Assembly (NCBI GenBank): GCA_000818945.1
Contig: KN805415.1
Span: 186,275 to 250,274 of the forward strand
DNA length: 64,000 nucleotides
Direction: 5' to 3'
Source: Schizochytrium sp. CCTCC M209059
Taxonomy: Eukaryota; Sar; Bigyra; Thraustochytrida; Thraustochytriidae
Shown: positions 40,101 through 47,088 of the stretch, piece after piece
How positions within the stretch are numbered: the stretch's first letter is position 1
Layout: every line of letters starts with the position of its first letter
Position numbers and translations under genes: made by a program
Notes under the pieces: generated by a model
Seen by the model: only the letters and a program-made list of their open reading frames with translations
Databases searched by the model: none
Told to the model about the DNA's origin: nothing

Positions 40101-43100
40101 CCCGCAAGCGTGCCCAGCGCTAGCTCCAGGCTGTGCAAGAACAAGCCATTGCGGTACACTGCACTCAATAAGCACCCAATCGCGTGATCGCTTAGCGAGA
40201 CGACTTGATCACCATCGACCTGCAAGAATTGTGAGAGCGTGAAATTGCTCACCACCGAGCTGTCCACCGCACTGACCAGGTCAAAGACCAGGTTGATATC
40301 TTGGATGAAAAGACTAACATTCACGTCCTCGCGCACGACGGAGCCCACCGGTTCACCAACAGCCTCCCCAGCCAGCTCCAGCGAAGCACCGACGATGATT
40401 TCGACCGCTTCATCCTCCCGAAAAGTGATACGGTTCCGTGTGATCAGTGAGCTGACAGGCTCGAGCAAGCTGAAGGACTGAAGCATCCGGCTAAATCCAA
40501 CGATGCGCAAACTGTTCACACTCGCACGGAATCCAGGGCTAAAGTCGTCCATAAAGTCCAGCTCAAGTCCCAAAAAGTCCAGCGGAAGCGTAAGCGTGGC
40601 ATTGCCGTCCTCCGGATCGTCGGGGTTTTCGAGCTCAAAGAGGTCTGCCAACGCACTTCCGCTCGAGTTGGCCAGAGACGTCAGAACGTTTGCTAAAGTG
40701 TCTCCCTGTAAAACGCCCAGACCCTGCCGCACAAGCTCAATTGTGGCCGACTCTTGCAGATTGATTGCCTCTTCCGGTATCTCGTTAGGAAAGACCAGCT
40801 TCTCAGACTCTCGCAGAGACGGCAAGGGAAGAATTGGGCCCGTGCACCGCTCAACAATTGCTGTCACATTGGGCAGAAAGTCAGAGAGCGGAATGTTGTC
40901 CAACAGGTCGCTTAGAGGATCGCTCGCAGCGCACAGGGTTGAGGTGACCTCCTCAAGTTGCGGAACAAACTCTATCGACTCGAGTACAGCATCAAACCCA
41001 ACGTCGAGCAGAGTGTTTACGAGAGCGCGCGCCCGCTCCTGCGGCTGCTCCGTCTCGAGAAGTTGCAGCGCCTCAGAGACCTTGTTCGAGCCAACCGAAC
41101 CAGAGGGCAGCGTTGTCACCTCAAAGCTTATGGAGGCGGCCGAGGCCATGCGGGCTGCCTCGCGAAATTCAAACTCGCGCAGCACCGCGAGAATGCATGG
41201 AATGTTCTGCAGCTCGGTGACCGACAAGCCGTAAAGATAGTCTGTACTGATCCCAAAGCGTGTGAGCTCCATTTCAAAGTCCATTTGTTCAAAGACGAGC
41301 TTGAGCTCGGCTTGTTCGAGAATATCACGCGTGGCCACGTCAGCGCGCAATTGGATTGCCACCGAAAGCGGTTGGACGGGACCTCCTTCCATGGCACCGC
41401 CAAAACCAAAGCCGATGTTTAGACCCTCGACTTGAGACTCTTCGAGCAAGAGTTTGTACAATGAAGTCAAATTGCCAATGGTCAAATCCGTAAAGGACAG
41501 GTAGTCATCTGTGGCGTAAGCGCTAAAACGTCCAATGCTATCGTACTCGTCTGTGAGTCGCCACGAGCCCTCATCGAGGCCCTCGCTCGTAAGTGGAAAA
41601 TCAGGATACGTGTCCTCGTTGTACTCGAGCACTGTGCGAAGGAGCTCATTCAGGTCAACATCCGTGTCACGGATTGGATTGCCTCCGATGCCCTCGTTCA
41701 CCAAGGCGTACACGGGAGAAAACGCGGCGCCTCCGAAATCGACGTAATACGTGCCCTCGCCCGACGGACCGCGCCAAGGGTCGCACACCGTGCCAGCTTC
41801 ACGTCCAAACAGCGTGACGTCTTCCAGCAGGACCTCGTTGACAAGCTCCCGAATTGGCCCGTTGGCGATTCCAGGAAACTTGGTTTGCAGTGCTCCCTTG
41901 ACCAGGTCCGTCCCGAGCTCAATAGCGTCAGTCACCAATTGCGACAACCCATCGCCGTCAAAGTCAATCAGCTTGGGATTCTGAATCGCACCTAGACTTG
42001 CGCGGAGATTGGTCACGTTGAGTGCGTAGGCAGCAGGCGAGACGCAGCGCAGCGCATTAGAAAATGCGCCAAAAGGTTCATCAGCAAAGTCGACGTCGAT
42101 GAGCTGTCCTACCTCCAGGTCTGAAAGCTGATCCGGATCCACGACCGCCAATACGCTCGCTTCAAAAAAGAGGTCCGTCACTGTCACCTCAAAGGTAAAA
42201 GTAAAAGCGCTCGCGTCGCTCGTGCACAGATTCCTTGGAGGCGGATATTGGCAAGACTCCGTGACCCAATCGCCGCGCTCCAGCTGCAAATACGCGCGGA
42301 CCTGGAGAGAGACCTCGTCGACACCGAGCGTGTTGTTAAAGGTTCTTCGCAGGCGTTCGTCAACGGGTTCCTCAACGCCCAGATCCAAAATCTCAAACGT
42401 CGAAATCGTGCTGAGACCAACGACTTGCACGTACTCGAGACGCACAGTGGCATTGGTGACATTGAGCGGGATCGAAAGTTCCAACGCGGCATCAAGGTCA
42501 ACAAGATCAATGGCGAGAGATCCAGCGGGGTCCGTGACGAGATCAATGAGCTCATTCACCACGGGACGAGGCGCATATTGTGGCTGATCGCTCGGGGCTC
42601 CCAGCCAGCCATTCAGCGCAACCGCCACGCCTTCCACGGCGGCGCTTGCGTTGAAGTCAATGGCATTGTCCAGCTCTGTCTGGGTCACCTGTGTGTAGGG
42701 GGATGTGGCGAGAATGCTTGCGTCAAGGTCAGCGAGATTGACATCCTGACCTTCAGACAGGCTCCACTCATCAACTTGATCCTTGATTTGCAAGAGAGCA
42801 TCTCCGAGCGGACCTGGCTCGCCCGTTTCGCCAAGAACGGCTGCTTCCTCGGCTAGCTGACAGACGATGCCACTCACCACGGCCTCGGCAACGTCGATGA
42901 TAAGAGCTAGAATAATATCTGTAAAGCCTGGGCCCAAAATGAGGCCAAAGTTGACTGGGCACCACGCACCGAGACACACGATGAGATCTTCGATACCATC
43001 GCTCCCACTAACCAGTTCGAGGCCAAGATTTGGCTCAAGCAGACACTGGTCGTATGGGATCGTTAGCTCCTCCGGAAGCTCTTCATTGAGGGACTCGCTT

Positions 43101-43648
43101 GGATCTGTGCGGAACTCGAGGCCCAGGTCCAGCGATATGCCTTCCGCAAGATTTGACTGGTCGAGCGTGAACTCCCCTTCAAACGTGACAATGACGCCAA
43201 TGCCTTCCAGCGTGATCTTCAAATCTTCGATGCGAATCCACCCTGTGCACCTCATGCGGATATCCTCAACGCTGACAGATCCGCTCAGAAGTCGATCGCT
43301 ATCTTGGACGAGATGACTCATGGTGATGTCGGCGATTTCTAGATTCTTACACTGCAGCTGCCAGACCGTGAAAACGCCGGACTCGATCAGGTCGCCCAGC
43401 TTGCCGCAGATGCCATCGCCCAGACAAATCTCCATTTCCTTGGCAAGAGGCGGCAAATTTTCCCAGTCGCCTGTGCAGACATCATCATTTTTGGTGGGTC
43501 CTGGGCATGGGCCCGGCTCAATACCAAACGTCTTATCGTCTAGGTAGTCTGCAAGGAAGTCTGCGTTCGCTCGGCCTGCCAGTAAACTACTCGTCGTCAC
43601 CAGAGCCAAGAGCCAAAACGCCCTCATTGCCGTAAATCTGCTCGCCAT
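37190..43648 (-). CDS. Giant membrane protein: four-repeat ectodomain fused to a PqiA-like core
   Basis: A 2152-residue protein from the ATG at 43648 (context ACCATGG; an upstream in-frame GTG at 43702 is less likely). Residues 1-29 are a signal peptide (MRAFWLLALVTTSSLLAG). Residues about 30-1570 are extracytosolic, acidic, Cys-poor and rich in beta-type segments. A motif like VxxxGLxxxxxFxLL occurs four times, about 310 residues apart: VQVVGLSTISTFEIL (about 412), LTIGNLTSLYKLLL (about 724), LRIVGFSRMLQSFSLL (about 1051), MTVGQLGTFTDLRLL (about 1341). After a membrane segment (1575-1597) come two modules like bacterial PqiA. Module 1 (1650-1830) has SGAWPLALLITVAS and LGKWSFLDVFVIV, close to PqiA's GxWPLALL and WSMLDVFVVAL. 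Module 2 (1884-2060) has YWSGLEIYLVAII. PqiA belongs to the Pqi lipid-transport system; lipid transport here is inference. The ectodomain hints at TULIP/BPI-like lipid-binding folds, unproven. Confidence 0.8.
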   Translation of the reverse strand: MASRFTAMRAFWLLALVTTSSLLAGRANADFLADYLDDKTFGIEPGPCPGPTKNDDVCTGDWENLPPLAKEMEICLGDGICGKLGDLIESGVFTVWQLQCKNLEIADITMSHLVQDSDRLLSGSVSVEDIRMRCTGWIRIEDLKITLEGIGVIVTFEGEFTLDQSNLAEGISLDLGLEFRTDPSESLNEELPEELTIPYDQCLLEPNLGLELVSGSDGIEDLIVCLGAWCPVNFGLILGPGFTDIILALIIDVAEAVVSGIVCQLAEEAAVLGETGEPGPLGDALLQIKDQVDEWSLSEGQDVNLADLDASILATSPYTQVTQTELDNAIDFNASAAVEGVAVALNGWLGAPSDQPQYAPRPVVNELIDLVTDPAGSLAIDLVDLDAALELSIPLNVTNATVRLEYVQVVGLSTISTFEILDLGVEEPVDERLRRTFNNTLGVDEVSLQVRAYLQLERGDWVTESCQYPPPRNLCTSDASAFTFTFEVTVTDLFFEASVLAVVDPDQLSDLEVGQLIDVDFADEPFGAFSNALRCVSPAAYALNVTNLRASLGAIQNPKLIDFDGDGLSQLVTDAIELGTDLVKGALQTKFPGIANGPIRELVNEVLLEDVTLFGREAGTVCDPWRGPSGEGTYYVDFGGAAFSPVYALVNEGIGGNPIRDTDVDLNELLRTVLEYNEDTYPDFPLTSEGLDEGSWRLTDEYDSIGRFSAYATDDYLSFTDLTIGNLTSLYKLLLEESQVEGLNIGFGFGGAMEGGPVQPLSVAIQLRADVATRDILEQAELKLVFEQMDFEMELTRFGISTDYLYGLSVTELQNIPCILAVLREFEFREAARMASAASISFEVTTLPSGSVGSNKVSEALQLLETEQPQERARALVNTLLDVGFDAVLESIEFVPQLEEVTSTLCAASDPLSDLLDNIPLSDFLPNVTAIVERCTGPILPLPSLRESEKLVFPNEIPEEAINLQESATIELVRQGLGVLQGDTLANVLTSLANSSGSALADLFELENPDDPEDGNATLTLPLDFLGLELDFMDDFSPGFRASVNSLRIVGFSRMLQSFSLLEPVSSLITRNRITFREDEAVEIIVGASLELAGEAVGEPVGSVVREDVNVSLFIQDINLVFDLVSAVDSSVVSNFTLSQFLQVDGDQVVSLSDHAIGCLLSAVYRNGLFLHSLELALGTLAGVSLTSTQEILSEGMEKLLDAVVDITTYFYAEVTTNVFQNCVREYVNSALFATESLLSCPPASSIAPPPLEGDDRILRLSTSELLNGFLSFWFDVVVHESYTSVNAAINAALGNLVFFDSTPRASGESDSFFQEIPLVYNGVQYGTVEVGLEDMTVGQLGTFTDLRLLVPMDSDGTPLYASSRSAYAQIADSRASATAPSAAQIPYTTRTNIMVSGPVEVSAKLTLNADGLFRDIPNMVNELEVTVALSDVMIGLELVLMVDLVDLLQVQVKSFETLEQLPCALVPIKGLEPLDFNLSTGDLGLTVGCAGTCDFPLINYLEEGRVFTNTNGDEISELFNTFVEYANGYLTTKGAQELIDAALSRTSEDCASVAAVAEDLLTFEELEKDDVATLFAYIFLGGCGVAAIVAACLVPLHRRRERDHKARKLAGVAPVDRDAELAGEMALLELRTSSLFQHPVTPPVARFLVPFVQIMNVVGLVIAIGFSDAANITVSATLFGATTQTVALVPFTLFSTINDTWNSGAWPLALLITVASCMWPIVKNLVLLFLWFAPTTIVGAERRHTVLEYLDMLGKWSFLDVFVIVITLAALRNYVVGAYWTSLSFLEDEVFITDINVTPENGLTLLCFVAALSLVINHVVIFFNNKVQASNRESEARAHGNEALLHKIPVLATQKVRVMSYRFAGTTASGQQRVVAPRAARALLGLLGMAFLFIIVGITLPLITFDLRGLLGLLLELVSEGSPRLASQLNVKTYSVLSMGAALGESPTDSTWEAVVITFFKMLYAISVYVGPLLLIVLLFALMVVPMDLGTGQGLFFWTKINSYWSGLEIYLVAIILTLLELGIVTQFITDFITNDVCSQAKAAIELAVADPDTNGVCFTIYSYLEPTAVVLFLGLFFQLVAFYIVTVIASAALADRNYAAYRNVHNDAKPKPMSRLNRWILRHCTQFESAALPSRPTSRPPRCRFRSARS

Positions 43649-45093
43649 GGTTTGCCAAAGGTCTTCGCCCGCTCGACGCGCGCTGCTCCCTACTGTCTGC
43701 ACCCTTTATTTGCAGATTCGGATGGGTCGCACCCGAGGCGTTTTCGGATACGAGTTTGATCGCCCCGTCCGTCGTCGCGGCTTCGAGGCTCTTCTTACAC
43801 GAGTGCGTTGCGCGAGTTTGTCTCTTTTTCAGCGCGCTCGTACTTCCTCGCGGCCGCCGTTACTCAGACTGTAGCCGCGGGCGATGAACGCGCAGCCCGG
43901 ATTCGCGCTCGCACTCTTCTTCTTTCAATACGGCTGCTGCTTCTGCTTCTGTGCTCCAGCGTGTGGTCAGACTGCCTAGACCGCCTGCATCGTGCTCTGC
44001 CCATCAGTCTACTGACTGGTCGCCCCCCTGGCGGGGCTGGCTGTCGTCCGGCGCATTCTCTCCTCTCGCCTGAGCGGGTGTCTTCTCCAGCGTAGAGTCG
44101 CGTCGCTTGCGGCTGCTGTCGTGATCGTGATCGTGGCCGCGGTCGCGAACATCTCGGGCAAGCGTCCTGCTCTGGCTCGCGCGAGGGGGGGGGGAGGACA
44201 TACGCCCAGCTGCGGGCGGCTGGTGACTTTTTTCGCGCGTAAGATACCGCTTCGCCATATGACGCTCGCCGCCACGTCCGCCCATGCGCGGCGGCGGGCG
44301 CAGGATGCCGCGGCTCCGTCTCGCGCCGTTCTTGATGTCGCTGCGCAGCGCCATCCTCGCCGTCCGTCCCTGCCTCCCTCTCTGTCCACTCCCGGCTCGC
44401 GGGCCTCTCCGCCCAGCCCGGACGCGCGTCCGGCAACACCGACGGCAAGAACGGCAACAACAACGGCATCAGCGCACGAGTCTGGGCCTGCGCTGCGCGC
44501 GATGTTGTCGACGGCGTCGCGTCCCAGGCCACGACTGCAGTCCCAAGGTAGGGCGCGAAGTGAAGTACCGGTGACTGCGGGGCGTGCATCTGCGGGGAGG
44601 GTCAGGGTGACTGTGGGCCGGGGCGGATCGCGGGGCGAGACGAGATCGAGATCAGGATACGCTGGGCCGGGCCAGGCCGCAATCTGGCGGCGAGCGGGAG
44701 AAAGGGGAAAACAGGGATGCGGTGCGGGCGTGAAAGAGGTTTCGGAGAGGCCAAAACGGGATCTTCGAGCCGCCAGCGAGAGTGAGGGGCAGGACATACA
44801 GACAAAAGTCGGAGAACACAGTCTGCGATCCGGAACCGAAACGAGCTCGCCTGCGTGGCTACTGAGCAAGGTAGAGATCGAGCGGGTTACGGACGAGGTA
44901 GCAGGTCACAGCGCGCGGGAAAAAGGTGAAAGCAGTCCTGCGATTGACAAAAGTCTTGGCCCGCGCCAGAGCAAAGCAAGAGCAAAGCACACAACCCTCA
45001 ATTGCTCGTCGCTTGCTTGCTTGCTTGCTTGCTTGCTTGATCGCTCGATCTCTCGTGGTGAGCACTAGAGGCAGTGCAAAAGAGAGAAAGACA
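43649..45093. promoter_or_regulatory. Divergent intergenic region between the PqiA-like gene and the lipase
   Basis: About 1.45 kb containing both promoters. Long GC-driven open frames exist on both strands (44121-45068 plus, 44009-44869 minus) but lack domains. A (GCTT)n run lies at 45013-45040, about 55 bp before the lipase ATG. Confidence 0.5.
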
Positions 45094-46671
45094 ATGAGGA
45101 GGCGAAGTTCGCTCGTCGCAATGGCGATGGCGATCACGGCGATGGCGAGCGTGCCCGGACACAGTGCGGCCAAGGAGGTGGCCGTCTTCATTCATGGCCT
45201 CGGCGGTTTTGCTCCCGACGAGTTCTTTGGCTTCCCTTACTGGGTGTACATTAATGAGTTCACAGAGCGCGGCTTCGAGGCGTACCAAGCCGAGGTCGGC
45301 CCCGTCAGCAGCAACCACGACCGCGCGTGCGAGGCGTACGCGCAAATCATGGGCACCGTCGTGGACTACGGCAAGGTGCACAGCGAGCGGCACGGGCACA
45401 ATCGATATGGACGGAACTTTACGGGCAAAGGATTCTATCCCGAGTGGTCGACGGAAAACCCTATTCACATCCTCGGTCACAGTATGGGTGGGTCTACGAT
45501 CCGCAAGCTCGAGATCTTGCTTCAGGAGGGTATCCAAGAGGAGATCGACGCCACGCCTCCCGAAGAGCTCTCTCCGCTCTTTGCAGGTCTCGGCACCATG
45601 ATCAAAACCATGACATCCTTTTCCGCAACGCACGATGGTAGCACGCTCGAGCCCTTGCTGGGCGAGGACATCGTGCGCGTCATTGAAGTCTTTATTCTCG
45701 GTTTTGCAGGCATATCCGAGGACACCTTTATTGACGAGATCTATGGGTTCGACCTGAGCCAGTGGAATATCACCAAGCTGTCCAACGAAACGATTGGAGA
45801 CTTTTTCGCGCGTGTGCGCGAGTCGCCGATTTGGAGTGTCGACAATCTCGATCTTGCGCCCTTTGACCTGTCCCCCGACGGTGCGTTGGTGCAGCAGGAG
45901 GCTGGACAGCACGCGTACCCGGACACACACTATTTTGCGTTCGCTACATCACTTACTCAGCCAGTCTACCGGTGCAACGACGAAGAGACGGTCTGCGGGT
46001 ACGCCCACGAGGCCTCGCCCCTTATGTGGGCTGGACTCAGTCCCTTTGCCAACATCATTGGAGACGTCGAGCAGCCTCAGGCTTTGCGCGAAAACGATGG
46101 CCTTGTTCCTGTGGAAAGCAGCAAGTGCCCGCAACTTGCATACCCGGACACAACTTGCATTCCTTTTGACCCAAACAGCGACAACGACGACTGGGAATGG
46201 GTCCCCGGTCAATGGTACTATCAGTACACCTTGCTGGACCATTTGCAGATTATCGGGTGGACTTACAATGATGCTGATGACGACCGTGCACGCGCAAACT
46301 TTGCAAATCAGGCGCAACGCATCCTGCGTGCTGTTGGCGCTGATGGAGGCACCGACGTTGATTCTACAATGGCCCCGACACCTTTCAAGGACGCCGCTGC
46401 CGACGAGGGACGCAGCGCAAGTGAAGTAGCGGCCATTGCGGGGGGAAGCGTGGGTTCTGCCTTGGCCCTCGCCGCGCTCGCACTGGTTCTTTGGATTCGA
46501 CGGAGCAGCTCTGCGACCTTTGCGGCGGATCCTGCAACTTCATTACCAACGTCGGCGTCCGCTTCACCTTCGGCAGGTTTGCAATCCGCGCGTGTAGGCA
46601 GGCGAGAGCCTGCATCTATCGTGGTGTCTTCGGCGAATCCTTCGTATGTGGCTCGAGAGCCAAATTTCTGA
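45094..46671 (+). CDS. Bacterial-type family I.5 (staphylococcal/Geobacillus-like) lipase with C-terminal membrane anchor
   Basis: A 525-residue triacylglycerol lipase of the alpha/beta-hydrolase fold. Residues 1-26 are a signal peptide. VFIHGLGGF (31-39) is the oxyanion region. The nucleophile is S130 in LGHSMGG. The acid is probably D335 in RENDGLVPVESS, and the catalytic His H383 in LDHLQIIG; all three sit in the same sequence contexts as in the S. hyicus and G. thermocatenulatus enzymes. The zinc-site signature of family I.5 also looks intact: D76 (SNHDRA), H96 and H102 (VHSERHGHNRYG) and D258 (FDL). Unlike bacterial members it ends with a membrane helix (about 445-465) and a short Arg/Ser-rich tail, so it should be anchored with the catalytic domain outside or lumenal. 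The start is the first ATG; the longer frame begins at GTG in a GCTT repeat. A bacterial origin by transfer is plausible but not proven. Confidence 0.92.
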   Translation: MRRRSSLVAMAMAITAMASVPGHSAAKEVAVFIHGLGGFAPDEFFGFPYWVYINEFTERGFEAYQAEVGPVSSNHDRACEAYAQIMGTVVDYGKVHSERHGHNRYGRNFTGKGFYPEWSTENPIHILGHSMGGSTIRKLEILLQEGIQEEIDATPPEELSPLFAGLGTMIKTMTSFSATHDGSTLEPLLGEDIVRVIEVFILGFAGISEDTFIDEIYGFDLSQWNITKLSNETIGDFFARVRESPIWSVDNLDLAPFDLSPDGALVQQEAGQHAYPDTHYFAFATSLTQPVYRCNDEETVCGYAHEASPLMWAGLSPFANIIGDVEQPQALRENDGLVPVESSKCPQLAYPDTTCIPFDPNSDNDDWEWVPGQWYYQYTLLDHLQIIGWTYNDADDDRARANFANQAQRILRAVGADGGTDVDSTMAPTPFKDAAADEGRSASEVAAIAGGSVGSALALAALALVLWIRRSSSATFAADPATSLPTSASASPSAGLQSARVGRREPASIVVSSANPSYVAREPNF

Positions 46672-47088
46672 GGGCGCCTTGGTTCGAGCGAATACAAGCG
46701 AAGACGAGGAAGACTGTAGCCCGGAAAAGAAAAGAAAAGAAAAGAGAAAAAGAGACGCGATGCAGTTAGTCAGGCGTAGGCGCGCAATGACTTTCTCACA
46801 CGGCTGTCGTTGTCGCACGAGATCCTGCGTGTTCTACTTCACTGTACTGTACAGTACAGTACTATGTTGTATTGTGTGGTGAGTTCTCTCCTATTAAATG
46901 CTCGTTGACACGCGTACATAAATGTTGGCAAAACTTGTTTGTTTGATTGTTTGTTTGATTGTTTGTTTGTTGGTCTGTTTGGTTTCTTTTTGTTGACACG
47001 TCTTGTGAAAAGTGGAAGGTTACGAGGCACGAAGAGTCTTGCATGACGATCGCGAATGCGCACAAGAACGAACGTTGTGATGTGGTGG
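46672..47088. other. 3' intergenic region between convergent genes
   Basis: 417 bp between the lipase (+) and the zinc-finger gene (-). It holds a perfect palindrome around ACTGTACTGTACAGTACAGT (about 46842-46861) and GTTTGTTTGATT repeats (46936-46975). No gene is recognised. Confidence 0.55.

Noticed and set aside
43649..43702. Longer N-terminus of the PqiA-like giant
   Set aside because: The frame begins with GTG. The ATG at 43648 has a strong context and gives a normal signal peptide.
44009..45068. Overlapping 315-codon (+) and 286-codon (-) open frames
   Set aside because: Both are low-information Arg/Ala/Pro/Ser text in the divergent promoter between two well-supported genes; no domain or signal.
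44926..45093. Longer N-terminus of the lipase
   Set aside because: It begins with GTG and runs through a (GCTT)n repeat; the ATG at 45094 gives a clean signal peptide.
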